DNA of 64,000 bases from contig JADLCB010000021.1 in the NCBI GenBank assembly GCA_020847375.1, positions 1 through 64,000 on the forward strand, given 5' to 3'. The stretch comes from Phycisphaerales bacterium. Its GTDB lineage: Bacteria; Planctomycetota; Phycisphaerae; Tepidisphaerales; Tepidisphaeraceae. Shown here one piece after another: positions 36,477 to 45,108 of this stretch. Under the pieces are notes generated by a model. The model was not told where the DNA came from. It did no database searches and saw nothing but the letters and a program-made list of their open reading frames with translations. The position numbers were made by a program, and so were the translations under genes. Numbering within the stretch: position 1 is the stretch's first letter; each line of letters starts with the position of its first letter.

Positions 36477-36525
36477 CGCAAACATTGCCGCTGACGAGGC
36501 GGAGCGCGAGGAATTTCAAACTATC

Positions 36526-37920
36526 ATGAGTGTCCCTCTGCCCCTCATCCACAGCCCGCTTAAACCCGGCCAACAACAGATTCATCTTGACCCGCGCGCC
36601 TACGACCGCGGTTTGGTCTGCGTGCATTGCGGACTTTGCCTGCCGGCGTGCCCGACCTACACCGAAACCCTGCAGGAGTCGGACTCACCGCGCGGGCGGA
36701 TTCAAATCATGCTCGGTCTGACCGATGGTGCCATCGACATGACGCCGGGCATTCAGAACCACCTGGACCTGTGTCTTGACTGTCGCGCCTGCGAAACAGC
36801 CTGCCCCAGCGGCGTCATCTATCACGAACTGATCGAAGATTTCCGTCATCACAACCCCTCGCCCAATGAGATCACCCTTCAGGGGCGGCTTATGCGGTGG
36901 ATCTTTTTCAATATCTTCACGCATCGGTCGCGGTTGAAATGGGCGGTGCTGCCGGCGCGACTCATGCAGAAAACCGGTATTTACGCCCTGCTGCGCAAAA
37001 CGGGCCTGTTCAAACTCCTGCCCCAGCGTCTGGCCAAGATGGAGCAGATGCTCCCGGCCCACGGGCGTTTGTGGCCGCGGGAATTACCTGAGTTTCTTCA
37101 CGCCCGCCGGTTGGATGATTCGGCTGACCAATCAAACGCATCAACCAGTCCCCAGCCCAATTCCCGGCCAATCAAGCGTGTTGGATTTTTTGTCGGCTGT
37201 GTTGGCAGTGTGATGTACGACGAGGTGAACCGCAAAGCTGTCGAATTGCTGGCGGCAGCCGGTTGTGATGTCGTGACCGATGCGCGCCAGGTCTGCTGCG
37301 GCGCCATTCACAACCACAACGGCGCCACGCCAACAGCGCATCAACTGGCTCGTCACAACATCGACACGTTCCTGCCCCTTTCCGGCCCGCAGGTCGATTT
37401 GATCGCCACCAACATCGCCGGTTGCGGCGCGATGTTGCGCGAGTATGACTTCCTGTTCCGTGATGATCCGGCCTATGCCCAGCGCGCCAAAGATTTTGCC
37501 AGCCGCGTGCGCGATATTTCTGAAGTGCTGCTGGAAGTGGGCCTGCCGCCGATGAACCATCCCATCGAGCAGACCGTCACTTATCACGACGCCTGCCACC
37601 TGGCTCATGCCCAGAAGGTGACCAATGCGCCCCGCCAGTTGCTGGCAATGATTCCCGGAATCAAAATAAAACCGTTGTACGAGTGCGATATGTGCTGTGG
37701 CGCTGCCGGCACGTACAACCTCACCCAACCGGAAATGGCCACCGAACTGGCTGAACGCAAACTCAAATACATCGGTCAAACCAAGGCCGGGATCTGCGCC
37801 GCCGGGAATGTCGGCTGTGCCATGCACATCCAGTCTGAGGCGGATCGGCGCGGCCAGCCGATCGACGTGGTACATCCGGTTGATCTGCTGCACCAGGCGG
37901 TTTTCGGCCCGGGAAAATAA
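36526..37920 (+). CDS. glcF: Glycolate oxidase iron-sulfur subunit GlcF
   Basis: A 464-residue iron-sulfur protein passing electrons from glycolate oxidation. It has two ferredoxin-like clusters, CVHCGLCLPACPTY (CxxCxxCxxxCP) and CLDCRACETACPSG, and two C-terminal cysteine-rich CCG domains, FVGCVGSVMYDEVN...CCGAIHNHNG and YHDACHLAHAQK...CDMCCGAAGTYN. The N-terminal ferredoxin-type domain plus two CCG domains is the GlcF architecture; other GlcF-like subunits (LutA, HdrD) are shorter or arranged differently. GAGGAA upstream suggests its own initiation. With glcE it forms the last part of a transporter-glcE-glcF run. Confidence 0.93.
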   Translation: MSVPLPLIHSPLKPGQQQIHLDPRAYDRGLVCVHCGLCLPACPTYTETLQESDSPRGRIQIMLGLTDGAIDMTPGIQNHLDLCLDCRACETACPSGVIYHELIEDFRHHNPSPNEITLQGRLMRWIFFNIFTHRSRLKWAVLPARLMQKTGIYALLRKTGLFKLLPQRLAKMEQMLPAHGRLWPRELPEFLHARRLDDSADQSNASTSPQPNSRPIKRVGFFVGCVGSVMYDEVNRKAVELLAAAGCDVVTDARQVCCGAIHNHNGATPTAHQLARHNIDTFLPLSGPQVDLIATNIAGCGAMLREYDFLFRDDPAYAQRAKDFASRVRDISEVLLEVGLPPMNHPIEQTVTYHDACHLAHAQKVTNAPRQLLAMIPGIKIKPLYECDMCCGAAGTYNLTQPEMATELAERKLKYIGQTKAGICAAGNVGCAMHIQSEADRRGQPIDVVHPVDLLHQAVFGPGK

Positions 37921-38034
37921 CCAGCCATTTCCATTGAAACGGCGCGGTATGTGTCGGCGGCCAATCGTTGGAAATGCGCTAATTCGTCCGCCGGTGGATG
38001 TTCCAATCCATGTTCTGGTTTACAATTCTGTCTG

Positions 38035-39654
38035 ATGAAACTTCTGATTGTCGCGTTATTGAGTCTGTTTCTGGCTGCACTGGTTACAGCCCAGCCGACC
38101 ACAGCGTCTGTTGCCGCCACCGATGATTCTTCATCGATTCACGCCGCGCCCACGCCAACTGCGGTCATTGCGGTTGACGGCATGGTGGATGATTACATGG
38201 CCAGCACCCTCAAGGCGCGCTTTGACGAAGCGCGCCGGGCCGGCGCCCAGGTCATCATTCTCAAACTCAACACCTACGGCGGGTTGGTGACCGCAGGCGT
38301 CGATATTTCGCGCATAATCAAACAGACGCGCGATGTTCATACCATTTGCTTCATCAACGAAAAAGCCATCAGCGCCGGCAGCATGATCGCCATGGCCTGT
38401 GATGAAATTATCATGGAACCCAACAGCCTGCTGGGGGATTGCGGCGTGATCTCCATGGGTGGGGAAATGGATGATGTCACCCGCGCCAAGGCCGAAAGTC
38501 TGGTGCTGGAGGAATTTGCCGATTCAGCCGAGCACAATGGTTATGATCCGTTGCTGGTGCGCACGTTCATCGTGGTTCCGGCAACGGTCTACTACATCGA
38601 AAACACCGCCACGGGCCAGCGCCGTTTCGTGGATGAACCAACCTACAAACGGCTGGTCACTGACGCTGCCGGCAGCAGCCGGATTGATACCGACACCAGC
38701 GCAACCAACGATAACCAACTGCTGTCGGGCGAGATCAGCACCACTCAACCTGCAGCTTGGCGCGATGTCCCGGAGGTGCGCGCGCCGCTGGATGGTCCTG
38801 ATTCGCTCTTGACGGTGCGCGCCACGCTCGCGCAGCGCATCGGACTGGCCAAGGGAATTTATCCCAACGTGCAGGCCCTGGCAGCCGACCGCGACTACAA
38901 CATTGTCGCTGAATACACCCCCAGCCCTGGCGACCGCCTTGTTGCCCTGCTGGGCGGATATGTGGCTCGCGGCATTTTGATGATGATCTTCATGATCAGC
39001 GTTTACGCCGCCATTCATTCGCCGGGTTCGGGCCTGCCGGAAGTAGCCTGCCTGGCCAGCCTGGCGGTGCTGCTGGGCATACCGGCCTTGACCGGATTGG
39101 CGACCTGGTGGGAAATCATGCTGGTGCTGATTGGCATTTTGCTGCTGGCCGTGGAACTGTTCGTCATTCCTGGATTTGGGCTGACGGGTTTCACTGGCAT
39201 TATCATGATCTTCACGGGGCTGGCCATGACCTTTGTGCCACCAATCAAACTGCCCGATACGCCGATCGGTTATGGCGTTGACTGGAGCTGGCTGGGTTAT
39301 GGCATTACAACCATTGTTGCGTCCATGGCAGCATCGTTGTTGCTGGGGTGGTGGCTGGGTCGCTATCTGCCAACACTCCCCTACTTCAACCGCCTAATGC
39401 TGCAGGCTGGCGGCGAAACCGCGACCGTCGGCATCAGCTCCGAAGGGCAAAACCCCGTCTGGCCAACTGCGGGCCTACGCGGAAAGGTCATGACCGATCT
39501 GCGCCCCGGCGGACAGGCGGAATTCTACGACCCGGCGCTGGGCAGCACCCGCAGTGTCGATGTGGTCAGCCAAAGCGGGTTTGTTAATCGCGGCGACAGT
39601 GTTGAAGTTCAGCAGGTGCGCGGCAATCATGTCATCGTCAAACGTGTGACGTAA
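38035..39654 (+). CDS. Long-form NfeD: ClpP-like membrane serine protease
   Basis: A 539-residue NfeD family membrane protein. Residues 1-22 are a signal peptide (LLIVALLSLFLAALVTAQ). A ClpP-fold protease domain follows (about 40-280, with LKLNTYGGLVTAGVDISRI and catalytic Ser in AISAGSMIAMACDEI), then several membrane segments (about 310-430) and a C-terminal OB-fold (about 450-539, ending RGDSVEVQQVRGNHVIVKR). A stretch between about 205 and 270 is Thr/Asp-rich and not conserved. It would work in a membrane microdomain with the flotillin-like protein downstream. ATG 38035 is preferred over upstream frames because it begins a signal peptide. TACAAT at 38021-38026 suggests a leader of only about 2 nt. 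Confidence 0.9.
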   Translation: MKLLIVALLSLFLAALVTAQPTTASVAATDDSSSIHAAPTPTAVIAVDGMVDDYMASTLKARFDEARRAGAQVIILKLNTYGGLVTAGVDISRIIKQTRDVHTICFINEKAISAGSMIAMACDEIIMEPNSLLGDCGVISMGGEMDDVTRAKAESLVLEEFADSAEHNGYDPLLVRTFIVVPATVYYIENTATGQRRFVDEPTYKRLVTDAAGSSRIDTDTSATNDNQLLSGEISTTQPAAWRDVPEVRAPLDGPDSLLTVRATLAQRIGLAKGIYPNVQALAADRDYNIVAEYTPSPGDRLVALLGGYVARGILMMIFMISVYAAIHSPGSGLPEVACLASLAVLLGIPALTGLATWWEIMLVLIGILLLAVELFVIPGFGLTGFTGIIMIFTGLAMTFVPPIKLPDTPIGYGVDWSWLGYGITTIVASMAASLLLGWWLGRYLPTLPYFNRLMLQAGGETATVGISSEGQNPVWPTAGLRGKVMTDLRPGGQAEFYDPALGSTRSVDVVSQSGFVNRGDSVEVQQVRGNHVIVKRVT

Positions 39655-39730
39655 TCCGCCGGCAGTGGATGTAAGCAGGAACATACGGATCAGGTTCTGC
39701 AACTGCCGATGGCAATGATGGAGGACGGGT

Positions 39731-40192
39731 ATGAGCCTGATAAGTCTGGCGATCATATTGTATGTTGTCGGGGCGCTGTTATTGTTCGCCGAGTTGTTTT
39801 TACCCACCGGCGGTGTGCTGGGCGTGATGGGGCTGCTGGTCATTCTGGCCGGGCTGGTCTGCTGTTTCATGGTTAGCCGCTGGGCCGGTGTGGCGGCGTT
39901 GGTGATCCTGGTGGCGCTCAGTCCATTCGTGGCGACGTGGATGATCAACTTTTACCCCAAAACATCCATCGGCAGGCAAATGATTCTGCAGGACCAAACC
40001 AGTGTCGTGCAGCCCCCGCCCGTGCACATCGGGCAGGAAGGCGTCACCGTATCGCAACTGCGCCCCAGCGGCGAAGTTGATTTTGACAACCAGCGTATCG
40101 AGGTGGTCAGCGAATATGGCATCATCGAACCGGGAACCCGGGTGAAAGTGGTCGCAATAACCAATGATCGCCCCGTTGTTAAAATTGTGTAG
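39731..40192 (+). CDS. Short NfeD-like membrane protein
   Basis: A 153-residue NfeD C-terminal-type protein: two or three hydrophobic segments (LAIILYVVGALLLFAELF, GVMGLLVILAGLVCCFMV and VAALVILVALSPFVATW), then an OB-fold domain ending EPGTRVKVVAITNDRPVVKI. GGAGG lies 8 nt before the ATG. Short NfeD partners usually stand beside a flotillin or stomatin gene, as here, and the OB domain is thought to contact it. It follows the long NfeD by 76 nt and precedes FloA by 138 nt. Confidence 0.9.
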   Translation: MSLISLAIILYVVGALLLFAELFLPTGGVLGVMGLLVILAGLVCCFMVSRWAGVAALVILVALSPFVATWMINFYPKTSIGRQMILQDQTSVVQPPPVHIGQEGVTVSQLRPSGEVDFDNQRIEVVSEYGIIEPGTRVKVVAITNDRPVVKIV

Positions 40193-40302
40193 AATGGTGC
40201 TGATGGATTTCACCCGTGCCGTGCTGGTGGACCAGCAGAATTGCAAATTAAACTTCCCCCCATCTGCCAATGGGAGTATGTTGTCCGATAGTTAAAATCA
40301 AG

Positions 40303-40325
40303 GGGAATTGAACTTTCCCAGGGAG
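40303..40325 (+). promoter_or_regulatory. Small hairpin beside the floA ribosome site
   Basis: GGGAA (40303-40307) pairs with TTCCC (40315-40319), followed at once by ribosome site GGGAG (40321-40325), 5 nt before the ATG. The stem ends one base from the Shine-Dalgarno, so it could affect initiation; this is a weak inference. Confidence 0.3.
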
Positions 40326-40330
40326 CGAAT

Positions 40331-41326
40331 ATGAACGTAATGGTTGCTGGTTTTGTTCTGGTTATCGGCGTGGTTCTGCTGGCGATTTTCATCGTCATGT
40401 TCAACTTCATCGGCCTGTATGTCCGGGCGCTGGTATCAGGGGCACGGGTGACGTTTATTGATTTGATCGGCATGCGCCTGCGCAAGGTCAGCCCGGAGCA
40501 GATCATCAATTCGCGCATTCAAGCCAGCCGTGCCGGCCTGCATATTTCGCAGGCGGAGATGGAATCGCATGTGCTGGCCCGCGGCGATCTGTTGCGCGTG
40601 ATCAACGCCATGGTGGCAGCCAACAAAGCCAACATCGATCTGGGCTGGGACAATGCCCGCGCCATCGATCTGGCCGGTCGCGATATTCTCGATGCTGTGC
40701 AGACCAGCGTAAACCCCAAGGTGATCGACGTACCATCGGCGGCGATGGGTCGTCACACCATCGATGCTGTCGCCAAGGATGGGATTCAATTGCGAGTCAA
40801 GGCACGCGTAACCGTGCGCACCAATATCAAGCGCCTGGTTGGTGGGGCTACGGAAGAAACGATCATTGCCCGTGTCGGCGAAGGCATTGTGACCGCGATT
40901 GGTTCGGCGATTGATTATAAGGATGTGCTGGAAAATCCCGACCACATTTCCAAGGCCGTTCTGAATAAAGGCCTGGATGCCAACACTGCCTTTGAAATCC
41001 TGTCGATCGACATTGCCGATATCGATGTCGGTGAAAACGTCGGCGCCAAGCTGATTGCCGAACAGGCTGAAGCGGAAAAACGGCGCTATCAGGCTGAAGC
41101 GGAAAAACGCCGCGCAATGGCCGTCGCCCAAGAACAGGAAAATACCGCCAAGGTGGCGGAGAACCGCGCGCTGGTGGTGCTGGCTGAAGCTGAAGTGCCC
41201 CGCGCCATGGCTGAGGCATTCCGCAGCGGCAATCTCGGTATCATGGACTATTACCGCATGCGCAACATCCAGTCTGATACCGCCATGCGCGACAGCATCG
41301 CCAAGCCGCCAGCTGAGCCCAAATAA
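40331..41326 (+). CDS. floA: Flotillin-like protein FloA (UPF0365)
   Basis: A 331-residue scaffold of functional membrane microdomains. It has one N-terminal membrane hairpin ([17 protein letters not shown]), then the highly conserved [19 protein letters not shown], an SPFH/PHB domain with [21 protein letters not shown], and a charged helix near the C-terminus. In that helix the 9-residue unit QAEAEKRR(Y/A) is duplicated, with 20 identical nucleotides in the two copies (41063-41082 and 41090-41109). It sits in the order NfeD-NfeD-floA-unknown, the standard flotillin neighbourhood. Confidence 0.95.
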   Translation: MNVMVAGFVLVIGVVLLAIFIVMFNFIGLYVRALVSGARVTFIDLIGMRLRKVSPEQIINSRIQASRAGLHISQAEMESHVLARGDLLRVINAMVAANKANIDLGWDNARAIDLAGRDILDAVQTSVNPKVIDVPSAAMGRHTIDAVAKDGIQLRVKARVTVRTNIKRLVGGATEETIIARVGEGIVTAIGSAIDYKDVLENPDHISKAVLNKGLDANTAFEILSIDIADIDVGENVGAKLIAEQAEAEKRRYQAEAEKRRAMAVAQEQENTAKVAENRALVVLAEAEVPRAMAEAFRSGNLGIMDYYRMRNIQSDTAMRDSIAKPPAEPK

Positions 41327-41346
41327 TTTCGCGCAGGATTCTGCCC

Positions 41347-41964
41347 GTGATCAGCGTAATACCCATTCTGGCTGCAGGTGACGACTCGTCGATCAAGGTG
41401 ATCGCGGGCGTTATCGCCGTTGCGCTGTGGATCATCAGCAGCATTGCTTCCTCCACTAAAAAAAAGCCGAAACAAACAGCCGGTCGCGATGGAGCGACGC
41501 AATCGGATCAACCGCCCAAGCCGCCGATCCCCCAGCCGCCAATGCGTGCCGAATATCGTCATGAACCACCCCCGCCCGGGCCATATCAGCGACCGACACC
41601 GGTTCCGACGAGTGATCCAGCCGCCGCGCGCAATCGCAAGATTCAGCAGCCACCTGATATTAACGCCCCGACATCAGCCAGCCGTCCAGAAATGACGCCC
41701 CGGCAACAGCGCCGCGCTGCTACTGCGTCATCCCGGAGTCAAAAGGCCGCTCAACGACAGCAGCAACAACAGCCGCAACGACGACAACCCACACCACCGC
41801 TGCCACCGGCCATTGCCCCAGCTCCAACCGTAACGCCGGCCGTGCAATCAGCGACCGGCAGTGTTCACCGTCTGTTGACCGCCGGGCAACTGCGGCAGCA
41901 AATCATCACGATGGAAATACTTCGCCCACCGCTGGCGCTGCGAACCGATGAAGAGCTTTTCTAA
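41347..41964 (+). CDS. Unknown Pro/Gln-rich single-pass membrane protein
   Basis: A 205-residue protein I do not recognise. It starts at GTG 20 nt after floA, so it is probably translated from the same mRNA. Residues 15-36 form one membrane segment (VIAGVIAVALWIISSIAS), followed by KKKPK. The rest is low complexity: Pro-rich (KPPIPQPP, PPPPGPYQRPTPVP), then Gln/Arg-rich (QKAAQRQQQQQPQRRQ). The last 40 residues (HRLLTAGQLRQQIITMEIL...LRTDEELF) look folded, resembling the C-terminal tail of other planctomycete floA-operon proteins. A partner of FloA is inferred from position only. Confidence 0.6.
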   Translation: MISVIPILAAGDDSSIKVIAGVIAVALWIISSIASSTKKKPKQTAGRDGATQSDQPPKPPIPQPPMRAEYRHEPPPPGPYQRPTPVPTSDPAAARNRKIQQPPDINAPTSASRPEMTPRQQRRAATASSRSQKAAQRQQQQQPQRRQPTPPLPPAIAPAPTVTPAVQSATGSVHRLLTAGQLRQQIITMEILRPPLALRTDEELF

Positions 41965-42090
41965 TCTGCGGCAGCCGATGGTTGCGCCATTGAATCCATC
42001 GCCGGCGCAACGCGGGCATTCGGCCTTCCCCATGATCTCCGCCATACGATGTGCTTTGCTCATCGGCCTTTGCCGTCATAAGATCACGCT

Positions 42091-45084
42091 ATGAGTTCCA
42101 TACCGTCAGTTGAATATCGCCAGGGACAGGAGTTGGATGGATTTGTCGTCGTGCAGGCAGCGCCTTTACCCGATCAGCGGGCCGTCGCTTATCAGTTGCT
42201 GCACAGCAAAAGCGGTGCGCGCATTCTGCATTTACATAACGACGACACGGAAAATTTGTTTTCCATTACCTTCCCCACCCCCCCCACGGACGACAGTGGC
42301 GTAGCCCACATCATCGAACATTCCGTGTTGTCCGGTTCGCGCAAGTTCCCCGTGAAAGATCCTTTTTTTGAAATGATCAAGCAGTCCATGGCCACATTCA
42401 TCAATGCCATGACCTCATCTGACAGCACTTATTACCCGGTCAGTTCCAACGTGCGTCAGGATTATTACAACCTGGCGGAAGTTTACTGGGATGCCGTCTT
42501 CTACCCCAACCTCACCGAGATGACCTTCCTGCGCGAAGCTCATCATCTTGAACCAGCTGACAAAACCAAACCAACCGGCGAACTGACCCTGCAGGGTATT
42601 GTCTATAACGAAATGAAGGGTGTATTTTCCAGCCCGTCGGCGATGGCTGGTCAGGCCAGCTTCCGCGGACTTTTCCCCGATACCACCTACGGCCGGGAGT
42701 CCGGCGGCGACCCCAAGGCGATTCCATTATTGACCTACCAGCAGTTCCGCGATTTTCATGCCCGTTATTACCACCCATCCAACGCCTATATTTTTCTTTA
42801 CGGCGATATTTCCACGGCTGATCATCTGGCTTGGCTGAAACCAAAACTTGATGCCTTCACCCAACAGACGATCGATGTCACCATTGCCGATCAGCCGCGC
42901 TGGACCGAGCCGCGCCAACAGACCATCACCTATCCCATCGGCCCGACCGATCAGACAACCGGCAAGACCTGGATCACCCTGAACTGGCTGATCGGCGACG
43001 GTAACGATGCCGAACAAATCATGGCGATGAGCCTGCTGGAAGCAGTGCTGCTGGGCAATCAGGCAGCCCTGCTGCACAAGGCAATTATCGACTCGGGACT
43101 GGGGGAGGATCTGGCTCATTGCGGCTTTGAGGACGAAACCAAACAATCCACATTCCATGTTGGCATCAAGGGGAGCGAGGCTGACCGCGCTGATACCTTT
43201 GTTGAGCTGGTATTGACCACGCTGCGGCAAATCGTTCAGCAGGGCATCGAGCCTGATCGCATCGACGCCGCCTTTCATCAACTGATCTATTCGCAACTTG
43301 AAATCACCACGCACTATCCGTTGCAGCAACTTGGGGTGGTCAAGGCAGCCTGGATGCACGGCAAAGATCCGCTGACTTTTGTCCGCGGGGCCCAACTGCT
43401 CGACAAACTGCGGCAGCGCTACCGCGACGATCCGCAGATTTTCACCCGTTTGATTCAACGATATCTGATCGACAATCCGCATCGCCTGACGCTGATCTGT
43501 GCACCGGATCAACAATTGGCTGCCCGGCAGGAGGCTGATGAACGTCAATCCCTCTCCGAGACGCGCCAAAAAATGACCGAGGCCGATCTTCAGCACATTG
43601 CCCGGCAAACGGCTGAACTTGACCGCTTGGCTGACATGCCCAATTCACCCGAAGCGCTGGCCACCCTGCCGCGCCTGTACGTCAAGGATCTGCCCACCGC
43701 TCCGCAGGAAATCCCCACAACCCGCCAGAAATTGGCTGACGGGATCGAATTGCTGCACAACGATGTTCTGACCAATGGAATCAACTATCTGAGCATTGAT
43801 TTCGACCTGTCGCATCTGCCCGCGGAGTTGTTTGCCTATCTGCCGCTTTACAGCGATTGCGTCTACAAAATGGGAGCAGCCGGTCAGGGTTACGAACAGA
43901 TTGCCCAACGGATGGCTGCCGCCACGGATGGCATTACTTTCACACCGCACACCACAGCTCATTTTGATCGCGAAAAGCCTTTTCTCCGCCGTGCCATGTT
44001 CGGCCTCAAATTCCTTGACGATACGGCTGTGCCTGCGCTGGAATTGCTTCACGATCTGATTTTTCAGCTTGACCTGGACAACACGGATCGTCTGCATCAG
44101 GTTCTGCGCCAGGACGCGATTGCCCACCGTTCGTCCATTGTTGGCAAAGGCATGAGCCTGGCCCGACACCACGCTGGGCACGGTTTGAGTGCAGCCCTCA
44201 ATCTTGACAACCAGATGGTAGGCTTGCCACAAACACGGCTGATCACACGGTTGGCCGACCAATTTGGCTCGCAGGCCGACCAAATCATACTGCAATTGAA
44301 AAAGATTCGTGCCGCGATTGCCAATCGCTCCGGCTTGGTCATCAGCTTTACCGGTTCAGCCAAGGCGCACGCCCTGGTATGCCAGGCGGTCGAGCGCTGG
44401 AGCGGGCAGATGAAGGTTCACACCACCGCGCCGGTACCAGTCGATTTTGCTCCGATCCGGCGTGCCAGCGACGGACTGGCCAATCCGATGAAGGTCGCCT
44501 TCTGCGTTCGGGTGATGCCTGCCCCGCACATTTCCCATCCATCTGCCCCAGCTTTGGAGCTTGCTTCGCATCTGGTCAGCCTTGACTACATTCTCGACGA
44601 AGTGCGTTTCAAGGGAACTGCCTATGGCGGCGGTTGCAGCTACAGCGGTGGTTCTGACATCTGGACTTTTTACAGCTATCGCGACCCACACGTTCAGCGC
44701 ACGCTCCAGGTGTTTGACCGCACGCTGGACTACATCAAGAAAGCGGACTGGAGCCAGGATGTTGTCGATCGCGCCATCATCAGCTCGGCCAAACATGCCG
44801 AACGACCCATTCGTCCCGCCTATGCCAATACGGCTGCGCTGATGCGTCATCTAAGCGGCCACACGCTCGACATACGCACTGATTATTATCACCGCCTCCT
44901 TGCAACCACGGCTGATCAGGTGAAGGCGGCTGCCATCGAACAGTTTGAACAACACTACGCCGGGAACAACACCTGCGTCGTTTCCAGCCGTGAAAAACTG
45001 GCTGAGGCACCGCTGAAAGTTCAGGATATTCTCGACGAAAGCGGCCCGCCCCAGGACGAGGCTGAGATCGAGGCCGACGAGTAA
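42091..45084 (+). CDS. M16C presequence-protease-like metallopeptidase
   Basis: A 997-residue insulinase-superfamily (M16C, PreP-like) zinc protease that degrades short peptides in an enclosed chamber. The inverted zinc motif HIIEH (73-77) stands in DDSGVAHIIEHSVLSGS, the distal Glu in GIVYNEMKGVFSSP, and SDSTYYPVSS is the family's conserved loop. The second half is the inactive M16 repeat with the PreP C-terminal domain, including GTAYGGGCSYSGG. No signal peptide is seen, so it is cytoplasmic. It lies 126 nt after the FloA operon; its stop converges with murJ. Confidence 0.93.
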   Translation: MSSIPSVEYRQGQELDGFVVVQAAPLPDQRAVAYQLLHSKSGARILHLHNDDTENLFSITFPTPPTDDSGVAHIIEHSVLSGSRKFPVKDPFFEMIKQSMATFINAMTSSDSTYYPVSSNVRQDYYNLAEVYWDAVFYPNLTEMTFLREAHHLEPADKTKPTGELTLQGIVYNEMKGVFSSPSAMAGQASFRGLFPDTTYGRESGGDPKAIPLLTYQQFRDFHARYYHPSNAYIFLYGDISTADHLAWLKPKLDAFTQQTIDVTIADQPRWTEPRQQTITYPIGPTDQTTGKTWITLNWLIGDGNDAEQIMAMSLLEAVLLGNQAALLHKAIIDSGLGEDLAHCGFEDETKQSTFHVGIKGSEADRADTFVELVLTTLRQIVQQGIEPDRIDAAFHQLIYSQLEITTHYPLQQLGVVKAAWMHGKDPLTFVRGAQLLDKLRQRYRDDPQIFTRLIQRYLIDNPHRLTLICAPDQQLAARQEADERQSLSETRQKMTEADLQHIARQTAELDRLADMPNSPEALATLPRLYVKDLPTAPQEIPTTRQKLADGIELLHNDVLTNGINYLSIDFDLSHLPAELFAYLPLYSDCVYKMGAAGQGYEQIAQRMAAATDGITFTPHTTAHFDREKPFLRRAMFGLKFLDDTAVPALELLHDLIFQLDLDNTDRLHQVLRQDAIAHRSSIVGKGMSLARHHAGHGLSAALNLDNQMVGLPQTRLITRLADQFGSQADQIILQLKKIRAAIANRSGLVISFTGSAKAHALVCQAVERWSGQMKVHTTAPVPVDFAPIRRASDGLANPMKVAFCVRVMPAPHISHPSAPALELASHLVSLDYILDEVRFKGTAYGGGCSYSGGSDIWTFYSYRDPHVQRTLQVFDRTLDYIKKADWSQDVVDRAIISSAKHAERPIRPAYANTAALMRHLSGHTLDIRTDYYHRLLATTADQVKAAAIEQFEQHYAGNNTCVVSSREKLAEAPLKVQDILDESGPPQDEAEIEADE

Positions 45085-45108
45085 CAGGCGTCCGCGGCTT
45101 ATCGCCTG
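45085..45108. terminator. Hairpin at the converging ends of the M16C and murJ genes
   Basis: CAGGCG (45085-45090) pairs with CGCCTG (45103-45108), 12-nt loop. It begins right after the protease TAA and spans the murJ stop codon. There is no T-tract. Likely a shared 3'-end structure. Confidence 0.4.

Noticed and set aside
37951-38034. Upstream extension of the long NfeD
   Set aside because: ATG 38035 begins a clear signal peptide; the extension would bury it.
41063-41109. Tandem duplication inside floA as a mobile or phase-variable repeat
   Set aside because: Two 9-codon units of a charged helix are common in SPFH proteins and the frame is kept; nothing suggests variation.
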